Origin: Burkholderiaceae bacterium
GTDB taxonomy: Bacteria > Pseudomonadota > Gammaproteobacteria > Burkholderiales > Burkholderiaceae_D
NCBI GenBank assembly: GCA_014379395.1
Contig: JACMLV010000548.1
Coordinates: forward strand, 1-5,380
Direction of reading: 5' to 3'
DNA length: 5,380 nt
The notes beneath the pieces are model-generated. The model was not told where the DNA came from. It was given only the letters and a program-made list of their open reading frames with translations, and did no database searches. Made by a program: the position numbers and the translations under genes. This document shows, piece after piece, positions 1 to 5,380 of this stretch. How positions within the stretch are numbered: the stretch's first letter is position 1; every line of letters starts with the position of its first letter.

Positions 1-721
1 GGCGCTGGCCCTGTTCGGCGCGGCGCTGTGCTGCGCGCCGGCCCAGGGCGCCGACTTGCTGGCCGGGATCGTGCCGGGGGCGAAGACCGATTTGACGGTC
101 AAGACCCAGATCCTGATCGTCATGACCCTGCTCGGGCTGCTGCCCGCGATGGTCATGATGATGACCAGCTTCACCCGCTTCGTCATCGTGCTGTCGCTGT
201 TGCGCCAGGCGCTCGGCCTGCAGCAGGGCCTGCCCAACCGGATCGTCACCGGGATCGCGCTGATCCTCACGTTATTGGTGATGCGCCCGATCGGCGACCA
301 GATCTGGAGCGAGGCCTTCCTGCCCTACGACAAGGACAAGATCGGCCTCGAGCAGGCCTTGAAGATCGCCGAGGTGCCGCTGTCGCGCTTCATGCTGGCG
401 CAAACGAGCAAGGCCGCGCTGGGCCAGATCTCGCGCCTGGCCGGCGAGGCCAACATCGCCAAACCGCAGGACCACGCCTTCACCGTCAAGCTGGCCGCCT
501 TCGTGCTGAGCGAATTGAAAACCGCGTTCCAGATCGGCTGCATGCTGTTCATCCCGTTCCTGATCATCGACCTGGTGGTGTCGTCGGTGCTGATGGCGAT
601 GGGCATGATGATGCTCTCGCCGCTGGTCATCTCGCTGCCGTTCAAGCTGCTCCTGTTCGTGCTGGTCGACGGCTGGACCCTGACCGTCAACACCCTCGTC
701 ACCAGCATCCAGGCCTACTGA
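1..721 (+). CDS. fliP: Flagellar export gate protein FliP (5' partial)
   Basis: FliP is an inner-membrane subunit of the flagellar type III export gate, forming the pore complex with FliQ and FliR. The frame is open from base 2 to the TGA at 719-721 (239 visible codons), so the true start lies left of the window. The first visible residues (ALALFGAALCCAPAQGAD) look like the hydrophobic core and cleavage region of a signal peptide, as is usual for FliP. A TTG at 56 is therefore not the start. Family hallmarks are visible: the MMTSFTRFVIVLSLLRQALG block at 158-217, and FVLSELKTAFQIG (500-538) followed by LFIPFLIIDLVVSSVLMAMGMMM-type membrane sequence. Four hydrophobic segments are expected and visible. 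The middle periplasmic part (about 300-470) diverges from the best-known primary-system FliPs. Only 2 bases separate it from fliQ. Family identity is secure; assignment to a secondary (lateral) system is inference. Confidence 0.96.
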   Translation, partial: ALALFGAALCCAPAQGADLLAGIVPGAKTDLTVKTQILIVMTLLGLLPAMVMMMTSFTRFVIVLSLLRQALGLQQGLPNRIVTGIALILTLLVMRPIGDQIWSEAFLPYDKDKIGLEQALKIAEVPLSRFMLAQTSKAALGQISRLAGEANIAKPQDHAFTVKLAAFVLSELKTAFQIGCMLFIPFLIIDLVVSSVLMAMGMMMLSPLVISLPFKLLLFVLVDGWTLTVNTLVTSIQAY

Positions 722-723
722 CC

Positions 724-996
724 ATGCTCACGCCCGAAATCGCGGTCGACCTGGTGGTCGAGGCCCTCAACATCGTCATGCTGCTGGTGGTGCTGCTGGT
801 GGTGCCGGGCCTGGTCACCGGCCTGGTGGTGGCGCTGGTGCAGGCCGCCACCCAGATCAACGAGCAAACCCTGAGCTTCCTGCCGCGCCTGCTCGTCACG
901 CTGCTGGCGGTGATCCTGGCCGGGCGCTGGATGGCCGGCTACCTGATGGACTTTTGCGTCTCCATCTTCCAGCGCGCGGCCACCCTGGTCGGTTAG
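724..996 (+). CDS. fliQ: Flagellar export gate protein FliQ
   Basis: This 90-residue protein matches the usual FliQ length (about 89) and has two long hydrophobic helices (about residues 12-38 and 52-78). Between them lies the family's most conserved stretch, QAATQINEQTLSFLP at residues 40-54. FliQ packs around the FliP-FliR pore in the inner membrane and helps close the export gate. The ATG at 724 is chosen because MLTPEIAVDLVVEAL aligns with typical FliQ N-termini. The same frame is open far upstream (from base 28), but that part is only an out-of-frame reading of fliP. There is no strong Shine-Dalgarno site, only an AGG at 711-713, so translation is probably coupled to fliP, whose stop is 2 bases upstream. 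The TAG stop (994-996) is followed after 1 base by fliR. Confidence 0.96.
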   Translation: MLTPEIAVDLVVEALNIVMLLVVLLVVPGLVTGLVVALVQAATQINEQTLSFLPRLLVTLLAVILAGRWMAGYLMDFCVSIFQRAATLVG

Positions 997-997
997 C

Positions 998-1777
998 ATG
1001 GAAAACCTCATCGACCAGCTGCTGCCGCTGTTGTCCACGCTGTGGTGGCCGTTTTGCCGCGTCATGGCGCTGTTGACGGCCGCGCCCGTGATCGGCGAGG
1101 CGATGGTGCCGGTCACGGTGCGCATCCTGATCGCGCTGGTGCTGGCGGTGCTGATGCTGCCGGTGGTGCAGGGCGCGCCGCGCATCGATCCGTTCTCGGC
1201 CCAGGCGGTGGTGGCCACCGTCGAGCAGATCGCGATCGGCGGCGTGATGGGGCTGGCCCTGCATTTCTCGATGTCGGTGATCGGCGTGCTCGGCTACCTG
1301 GTCTCGAGCCAGGTCGGCTTTTCGATGGCGGTCATGAACGACCCGATGAACGGCACCTCGTCGGACGTGGTCTCGGCCCTGCTGACAGTGCTCAGCATCG
1401 TGGTGTTCTTTTCGATGGACGCGCATCTGGTGCTGGTCGGCGTGGTGGGCGCGAGCTTCCAGGCCTGGCCGGTGGGCCTGGGCTACAAGCCGCTGCTGCT
1501 GCAGGCGGTGGCCTGGAACGCGGCCTGGATCTTCGCCGCCGCCATGCTGCTGGCGATCCCGATCGTGTTCTCGACCATGGTGGTGCAGCTCGGCTTCGGC
1601 TTCCTGAACCGGGTGGCGCCGTCGTTGAACCTGTTTTCGATGGGTTTTTCGGTGATCACCCTGTTCGGCCTGCTGATGCTGGGCCAGATCGTGCGCTTCG
1701 TGCCCGAGCATTACATCGGCATGACCAACCGCGTGTTCGAGTTGCTGCGCCAGCAGATGCAGGTCGCGCATGGCTGA
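998..1777 (+). CDS. fliR: Flagellar export gate protein FliR
   Basis: FliR is the single-copy subunit that completes the FliP-FliQ-FliR export gate in the inner membrane. The 259-residue length is normal for the family. About six hydrophobic segments are visible (roughly residues 10-30, 40-57, 74-106, 125-153, 172-198 and 212-232). Recognisable family stretches are the N-terminal WWPFCRVMALLTAAPVIGE, the central LGYLVSSQVGFSMAVMNDP (98-116), and GFLNRVAPSLNLFSMGF (201-217), matching the usual NR-x-AP-x-LN-hydrophobic-F motif. The ATG at 998 lies 1 base after the fliQ stop and has no good Shine-Dalgarno site, which suggests translational coupling. Its last 8 bases overlap the start of flhB, an arrangement common for these two partners, which occur fused in some bacteria. 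No defect is seen. Confidence 0.95.
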   Translation: MENLIDQLLPLLSTLWWPFCRVMALLTAAPVIGEAMVPVTVRILIALVLAVLMLPVVQGAPRIDPFSAQAVVATVEQIAIGGVMGLALHFSMSVIGVLGYLVSSQVGFSMAVMNDPMNGTSSDVVSALLTVLSIVVFFSMDAHLVLVGVVGASFQAWPVGLGYKPLLLQAVAWNAAWIFAAAMLLAIPIVFSTMVVQLGFGFLNRVAPSLNLFSMGFSVITLFGLLMLGQIVRFVPEHYIGMTNRVFELLRQQMQVAHG

Positions 1778-2909
1778 ATCGAACACCGGCGACAAGACCG
1801 AAAAGGCGTCCCAGCAGAAGCTCAAGAAATCGCGCCAGGACGGCCAGGTGGTGCGCTCGCGCGACCTGTCGACCGCGCTCGGCATCCTGGTCAGCCTGAA
1901 GCTGTTCGTCTGGCTGCTGCCCAGTTATTTCGACGGCTTCCGCGAGCTGTTCGCGCAGGCCTTCGCCCCGCTCGGCAGCGAGGGCGCGATCGACAACGCG
2001 CTGTCGACGGTGTTCGCGAGCGCCGCCGCGCTGTTGATCAAGATGCTGCTGCCGCTGTTCGTGGTGCCGTTCGCCATCGTGCTCGGTTCGCTCGTGCCGG
2101 GCGGCTGGGTGGTCAGCACCAAGCACTGGGAATGGAAGATGGAGCGCCTGTCGCCGGCCAAGAACCTGGGCCGCCTGCTGACCCCCAAGCACGGCTTCGA
2201 GGTCGCGATCTCGCTCGCCAAGGCCGCCATGCTGGGCCTGGTGATGGTGCATGTGAGCCGCTCCAGCCTGCGCGCCTATGTCGAGCTGCAGCACCAGACG
2301 CTGCCCGTGGCGCTGGCCGGCGGCGCCAACCTGGCGCTCGACGGCTTGATGGCGCTGTGCTCGGTGTTCATCATCTTCGCCATCATCGACGTGCCGGCCC
2401 AGGCCTTCTTCTTCGCCAAGAACCAGCGCATGAGCAAGCAGGACTTGAAGGAGGAGCACAAGACCAGCGAGGGCCGGCCGGAAGTGCGCCAGCGCATCCG
2501 CCAGCTGCAGCGCCAGCTGTCCCGGCGCGGCGTGCGCAAGACGGTGCCCAAGGCCGACGTGGTGATCGTCAACCCGACCCACTACGCGGTGGCGCTGAAG
2601 TACGACCACGACCGCGCCGAGGCGCCCTTCGTCGTCGCCAAGGGCGTCGACGAGATGGCGCTGTTCATCCGCCAGGTGGCCGACGAGCACGGCATCGAGA
2701 CGCTCAGCCTGCCGCCGCTGGCGCGCGCGATCTACAACACCAGCCAGGTGCACCAGCAAATTCCGGTGCAGTTGTACCAGGCCGTCTCGCAGGTGCTCAA
2801 CTATGTGCTGCAGCTGCAGGCGTTTAAAACTGGACGGCGCGCCGTCCAGCCCCCATTCCCCAACGAGGTGGTCGTGCCATCCAATCTGAGCGAGGTTTCA
2901 CCGTCATGA
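1770..2909 (+). CDS. flhB: Flagellar export switch protein FlhB
   Basis: FlhB is the inner-membrane export component that switches substrate specificity from rod/hook to filament proteins through self-cleavage. At 379 residues it is near family length. The N-terminus (EKASQQKLKKSRQDGQVVRSRDL, residues 11-33) is the typical basic lead-in. Four hydrophobic segments follow at about 34-52, 81-110, 143-163 and 184-214. A charged linker (217-257) leads into the cytoplasmic domain. The autocleavage motif NPTH is intact at residues 268-271 (codons 2571-2582), followed by YAVALKYD, and PPLARAIY is at 315-322. The ATG at 1770 has an AGG 6 bases upstream and overlaps the fliR end by 8 bases. After the conserved LNYVLQLQAFK (343-353) there is a 26-residue, low-complexity tail whose DNA contains a perfect 20-base palindrome. 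The stop overlaps the flhA start (ATGA). NPTH also occurs in virulence-type SctU proteins, but the neighbours and overall sequence are flagellar. Confidence 0.96.
   Translation: MAESNTGDKTEKASQQKLKKSRQDGQVVRSRDLSTALGILVSLKLFVWLLPSYFDGFRELFAQAFAPLGSEGAIDNALSTVFASAAALLIKMLLPLFVVPFAIVLGSLVPGGWVVSTKHWEWKMERLSPAKNLGRLLTPKHGFEVAISLAKAAMLGLVMVHVSRSSLRAYVELQHQTLPVALAGGANLALDGLMALCSVFIIFAIIDVPAQAFFFAKNQRMSKQDLKEEHKTSEGRPEVRQRIRQLQRQLSRRGVRKTVPKADVVIVNPTHYAVALKYDHDRAEAPFVVAKGVDEMALFIRQVADEHGIETLSLPPLARAIYNTSQVHQQIPVQLYQAVSQVLNYVLQLQAFKTGRRAVQPPFPNEVVVPSNLSEVSPS
2830..2849. repeat. Perfect 20-bp palindrome within the flhB 3' end
   Basis: CTGGACGGCGCGCCGTCCAG is exactly self-complementary. As RNA it would fold as an 8-bp GC-rich stem with a CGCG loop. 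On the minus strand it is followed directly by TTTT, the shape of an intrinsic terminator. On the plus strand it is followed by CCCCC, which is not terminator-like. It encodes part of the non-conserved FlhB tail (about residues 354-360). Function is unknown; a binding site, an RNA processing or stability hairpin, or a relic of intergenic sequence are all possible. Confidence 0.75.
2892..2895 (+). promoter_or_regulatory. Probable weak ribosome-binding site for flhA
   Basis: GAGG sits 10 bases before the flhA ATG, within the last codons of flhB. It is a modest Shine-Dalgarno match. Together with the ATGA stop/start overlap it suggests that flhA is translated largely by coupling with flhB. Confidence 0.4.
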
Positions 2910-4993
2910 ATTTCCTGAACCGCGTGGTCGCGGAAATGCGCCGCCATAAGTTCGCCACGCCGATCTTCCTGCTGGTCATCCTGGCGATGATCATCCTGCC
3001 GCTGCCGCCGGTGCTGCTCGACGTGCTGTTCACCTTCAACATCGTGCTGGCCCTGATCGTCATCCTGGTCAGCGTGTCGGCCAAGCGGCCGCTCGACTTC
3101 TCGGTGTTCCCGACCGTGATCCTGGCCACCACGATGATGCGGCTCACGCTCAACGTGGCCTCGACGCGGGTGGTGCTGCTGCACGGCCACACCGGCGCCG
3201 ACGCCGCCGGTAAGGTCATCGAGGCGTTCGCCAACGTCGTCATCGGCGGCAACTTCGTGGTCGGCCTGGTGGTGTTCGTGATCTTGATGATCATTAACTT
3301 CGCCGTCGTCACCAAGGGCGCCGAGCGCATCTCCGAGGTCTCGGCGCGTTTCACGCTGGACGCGCTGCCGGGCAAGCAGATGGCCATCGACGCCGACCTG
3401 AACGCCGGCCTGATCAACCAGGAGAAGGCCCAGCTGCGGCGCCAGGACGTGGCCGCCGAGGCCGACTTCTACGGCGCCATGGACGGCGCCTCCAAGTTCG
3501 TGCGCGGCGACGCCGTCGCCAGCATCCTGATCCTGATCATCAACATGGTCGGCGGCGTCGCCATCGGCTCCTTGATGCACGACCTGTCGTTCGGCGAGTC
3601 GTTCCGCCTGTACGCCTTGCTGACCATCGGCGACGGCCTGGTGGCGCAGATCCCGGCGCTGCTGCTGTCGGCCGCCGCCGCCATCCTGGTGACCCGCATC
3701 AGCGACTCGGGCGACTTCGAGCAGCAGGTCGCCAGCCAGGTGTTGACCTCGCCGGCGGTGATCGCCAGCGCGGCCGGCATCCTGATCGCGCTGGCCCTGA
3801 TCCCGGGCATGCCGGCCACGATGTTCCTGCCCTTCGCGGCGGTGCTCGCCTACGTCGCCTGGCGCTTGTCGCGGCAGATCAAAAAGCCCGACCCGGCCAG
3901 CCTGGCCGCGATCGAGGCCGCGCTGCGCGAGGAGCGCGCGCCGGAGTTCGAATGGCAGCACCTGCCGGCGGTGCAGCCGCTGTCGGTCTCGCTCGGCTAC
4001 AAGCTGGTCAACCTGATCGACAAGGCGCACGGCGAGCCGCTCGCCAAGCGCGTCAAGGGCGTGCGCCAGAGCCTGTCCGAGGCGATGGGCCTGCTGCTGC
4101 CGCCGATCGCGGTGCGCGACGACCTGGCCCTGAAGCCCTCGCAATACGCGATCGTGCTCAGCGGCACCGTGGTGGCCCAGGCCGAGGTGATGAGCGACTA
4201 CCTGATGGCGATTCCCTCGCCCAACGTGTACGGCCAGCTCGACGGCATTCCCGGCCTCGAGCCGGCCTACGGCATGCCGGTGACCTGGATCGCGCCGGCC
4301 GACAAGGCGCACGCGCTGGGCCTGGGCTACCAGGTGATCGAGGCGCCCAGCGTGATCGCCACCCATCTGTCGAAGATGGTGCGCGAGTATCTGCCGGAAT
4401 TGTTCCGCCACGAGGACGTGGCGGCGCTGACGGAGCGCCTGGCGGCGCTCTCGCCGAAGCTGGCCGGCGCGCTCGACAAGGCGCTCACCCACACCCAGCT
4501 GCTGCGCGTGTTCCGCGCGCTGCTGACCGAGGGCGTCTCGCTCAAGGACATCGTGCCGATCGCCACCACCCTGGTCGACAGCGCCGAGACCACCAAGGAC
4601 CCGATCCTGCTGGCGGCCGAGGTGCGTTGCGCGCTGCGGCGCCAGATCGTCACCGGGCTGTGCGGGCAGAAGCTGGAGATGCAGGCGTTCAACCTGGGCG
4701 GCGAGCTCGAGAACATGCTGCTCGGTTCGCTCAACCAGGCCCGCGCGAGCGGCAAGGTGGCGCTCGACAACTACCCGATCGACCCGCACCTGCTGTCCCA
4801 GTTGCAAATCAACATGCCGGTCGCGCGCGAGCAGATGAAGCAGCAGGCCACGCCGCCGCTGCTGCTGGTGCTGCCGCAGATCCGGCCGCTCCTGGCGCGC
4901 TACGCGCGCCTGTTCGCGCCCGGGCTGCACGTGCTGTCCTACAACGAGATCCCGGAAAACCGTGAAGTGAGCATCATCGGCACGGTGGGCTAG
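2906..4993 (+). CDS. flhA: Flagellar export platform protein FlhA
   Basis: FlhA forms the ring of the flagellar export machine, coupling proton flow to export and docking chaperone-substrate complexes. Its 695 residues are the normal full length. The N-terminal half carries about eight hydrophobic segments (roughly 18-34, 38-57, 66-83, 112-135, 205-226, 236-262, 283-300 and 303-318). The conserved FHIPEP-family core is intact: RPLDFSVFPT (61-70), LNVASTRVVLLHGH (82-95), SARFTLDALPGKQMAIDADLNAG (146-168) and EADFYGAMDGASKFVRGDA (185-203). Asp202 corresponds to the aspartate proposed to act in proton coupling. The cytoplasmic domain runs from about 330 and ends in the family-typical HVLSYNEIPENREVSIIGTVG. 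This sequence is clearly flagellar rather than a virulence SctV. The ATG at 2906 overlaps the flhB stop by 4 bases. Oddly, the TAG stop at 4991-4993 lies inside the inverted repeat of a palindromic element that begins at the gene's end. No flhF, flhG or fliA follows within the window. Confidence 0.97.
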   Translation: MNFLNRVVAEMRRHKFATPIFLLVILAMIILPLPPVLLDVLFTFNIVLALIVILVSVSAKRPLDFSVFPTVILATTMMRLTLNVASTRVVLLHGHTGADAAGKVIEAFANVVIGGNFVVGLVVFVILMIINFAVVTKGAERISEVSARFTLDALPGKQMAIDADLNAGLINQEKAQLRRQDVAAEADFYGAMDGASKFVRGDAVASILILIINMVGGVAIGSLMHDLSFGESFRLYALLTIGDGLVAQIPALLLSAAAAILVTRISDSGDFEQQVASQVLTSPAVIASAAGILIALALIPGMPATMFLPFAAVLAYVAWRLSRQIKKPDPASLAAIEAALREERAPEFEWQHLPAVQPLSVSLGYKLVNLIDKAHGEPLAKRVKGVRQSLSEAMGLLLPPIAVRDDLALKPSQYAIVLSGTVVAQAEVMSDYLMAIPSPNVYGQLDGIPGLEPAYGMPVTWIAPADKAHALGLGYQVIEAPSVIATHLSKMVREYLPELFRHEDVAALTERLAALSPKLAGALDKALTHTQLLRVFRALLTEGVSLKDIVPIATTLVDSAETTKDPILLAAEVRCALRRQIVTGLCGQKLEMQAFNLGGELENMLLGSLNQARASGKVALDNYPIDPHLLSQLQINMPVAREQMKQQATPPLLLVLPQIRPLLARYARLFAPGLHVLSYNEIPENREVSIIGTVG

Positions 4994-5155
4994 TGTAGTG
5001 TTGCGCGTTGATTGCGACTTATAAAAATAGCGGATTTTTCGCCGAGACAAGGAAAAAACCGCAGCAATACCGAGGTATTGCGAGGATTTTTGACGCAGTA
5101 TCGGCGGAAAAGACGCATTTTTATGTTGCAAGAAGAGTGCAACACTACACTAGCC
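4988..5155. mobile_element. MITE-like imperfect palindrome abutting the flhA stop
   Basis: The 17-base sequence GGCTAGTGTAGTGTTGC (4988-5004) is repeated perfectly inverted at 5139-5155. Complementarity continues imperfectly to the centre: ATAAAAAT 5021-5028 with ATTTTTAT 5117-5124, CGCCGA 5040-5045 with TCGGCG 5101-5106, and GCAATACC 5064-5071 with GGTATTGC 5074-5081. By eye about 70% of the two arms pair. Hand-counted GC over 4991-5152 is about 43%, far below the flanking genes. CTAG occurs at both ends (4990-4993 and 5150-5153), which could be a 4-base target duplication or part of the repeat. A flanking TA duplication is an alternative. There is no room for a transposase, so if mobile it would be non-autonomous. 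The first bases supply or preserve the flhA TAG stop. It could also end transcription or fold the 3' end of the flagellar mRNA. The family name is not recognised with certainty. Confidence 0.75.
5064..5091 (+). terminator. Possible bidirectional terminator at the palindrome centre
   Basis: The perfect 8-bp stem GCAATACC/GGTATTGC (5064-5071 and 5074-5081; tightest loop CGAG) is followed on the plus strand, after GAGGA, by TTTTT (5087-5091). On the minus strand the same stem is followed by a run of six T within a few bases (A run at 5053-5058). The stem is short and the T runs are not immediately adjacent, so strength is uncertain. No better terminator is seen after flhA. Confidence 0.3.
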
Positions 5156-5157
5156 GA

Positions 5158-5181
5158 GTAGGGCGGCCCCGCACACCCTAC
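5158..5181. repeat. Small inverted repeat between palindrome and flhA vestige
   Basis: GTAGGG (5158-5163) and CCCTAC (5176-5181) are inverted with a 12-base spacer rich in C and G. This may be a minor hairpin or chance. The same stretch could equally be decayed flhA coding sequence, since its reading frame stays open into the vestige that follows. Confidence 0.35.
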
Positions 5182-5186
5182 GGACC

Positions 5187-5243
5187 GTCCTTCATGAAAT
5201 CCCGGAATGGCGCGAAGTGGGCATCATCGGCACGGCCGGCTAG
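5187..5243 (+). pseudogene. Vestigial second copy of the flhA 3' end
   Basis: Codons 5196-5240 read EIPEWREVGIIGTAG and end in TAG at 5241-5243. The end of intact flhA (4946-4990) reads EIPENREVSIIGTVG followed by TAG. Over these 48 bases I count 40 identities. The preceding GTC CTT CAT (VLH, 5187-5195) fits the VLSYN of FlhA with a 2-codon deletion. The frame stays open back to about 5154 with weak resemblance (an AP and an L in register), so the vestige may begin there. There is no start codon or room for a functional protein. The differences include non-synonymous changes, so it looks like a piece of a diverged flhA (paralogue or older allele) rather than a recent exact duplication. Confidence 0.8.
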
Positions 5244-5380
5244 GAGGCTGTCGGACTGAGGGAGTCGAAGCGAAAAAATAGCTGGGCGAGGCCAGATTTT
5301 GACGGTTTCGCAGTGCCAATAGCGAGCTATTGGCCGAGAAAACGGCGAAATATGGACCGTCCAGGTATTTTTGCAGCCGA
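5241..5380. mobile_element. Second MITE-like palindrome, truncated by the window end
   Basis: The centre is the perfect 9-bp stem GCCAATAGC (5315-5323) / GCTATTGGC (5326-5334), the same design as the first element (AATA/TATT arms closing on CGAG). Outward the arms remain partly complementary: GCGAAAAAATAGCTGG at the left (about 5270-5285) against CCAGGTATTTTTGC at the right (5361-5374), and GATTTTGACGGTTTCG against the CGAGAAAACGGCGAAATAT region. The left end, GAGGCTGTCGGACTGAGG (5245-5262), resembles a transposon terminus. Its partner should lie just past base 5380. The element starts at the TAG stop of the flhA vestige, within another CTAG (5240-5243). No gene is visible in it. Confidence 0.65.

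Noticed and set aside
56..58. TTG as the fliP start codon
   Set aside because: The frame is open further left and encodes signal-peptide-like sequence, so the gene is cut by the window edge.
28..723. Upstream extension of the fliQ frame
   Set aside because: This part is the +2 reading of fliP. It is rich in Arg, Asp, Pro and Gly without membrane character, whereas real FliQ begins at 724.
1042..4965. Long alternative plus-strand frames inside fliR, flhB and flhA (for example 1042-1899, 2132-2827, 3952-4965)
   Set aside because: They are GC-rich shadow frames with Arg/Ala/Gly-biased products overlapping confidently identified genes.
1..4993. Virulence-type (injectisome) type III secretion locus
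   Set aside because: The FlhA core and C-terminus, the FliP signal peptide and the FlhB sequence all match flagellar proteins better than the Sct injectisome counterparts.
2801..5131. 776-codon open frame on the minus strand opposite flhA
   Set aside because: It lies entirely antisense to a convincing flhA, is dominated by His, Arg, Gln, Asp and Gly as expected of an antisense GC-rich frame, and shows no recognisable domain.
5008..5259. 83-codon plus-strand frame starting at TTG
   Set aside because: It runs through the first palindrome and then crosses the flhA vestige out of frame. Its sequence is explained by those repeats and it has no ribosome-binding site, so it is probably a spurious product of the element.
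5182..5362. GGACCGTCC occurring at 5182-5190 and 5354-5362
   Set aside because: A 9-base near-palindrome seen twice in GC-rich DNA, in different contexts, is not convincing as a regulatory site.
4994..5380. CRISPR array, tRNA or attachment site in the intergenic region
   Set aside because: There are no regularly spaced direct repeats and no cloverleaf. The only direct repeat of note is the flhA 3' end, which is reported as a vestige.

Overview
The window is GC-rich DNA carrying five consecutive, same-strand genes for the membrane core of a flagellar type III export apparatus: fliP (5' end cut by the window edge), fliQ, fliR, flhB and flhA. Codon use, GC content and protein sequences fit a betaproteobacterium. 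Burkholderiales is my best guess, and the style of intergenic repeats makes Oxalobacteraceae plausible, but the genus is inference only.

Positions 1-4993 are one tightly packed operon segment. fliP and fliQ are 2 bases apart, fliQ and fliR 1 base apart, fliR and flhB overlap by 8 bases, and flhB and flhA overlap by an ATGA. FliP, FliQ, FliR and FlhB form the export gate, with FlhB also acting as the self-cleaving substrate-specificity switch. FlhA forms the ring beneath the gate and docks chaperone-substrate complexes. The unbroken order fliP-fliQ-fliR-flhB-flhA, with no flhF/flhG/fliA after flhA inside the window, resembles the lateral (Flag-2, lfi/lfh) flagellar loci. Some primary systems share the order, so this is a hypothesis.

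Positions 4994-5380 hold no credible gene and are the unusual part. A 168-base imperfect palindrome (4988-5155, about 43% GC over 4991-5152) starts inside the flhA stop codon and is bounded by CTAG on both sides. It is followed by a vestige of a second flhA 3' end (clear over 5196-5243, encoding EIPEWREVGIIGTAG and its own TAG stop). A second large palindrome begins at that vestigial stop codon and runs off the right edge. Both palindromes share the same central design (an AATA/TATT stem closing on CGAG) although their outer sequences differ. The simplest reading is that two related, gene-less MITE-like elements each sit at a GGCTAG flhA stop, one at the live gene and one at a decayed copy.
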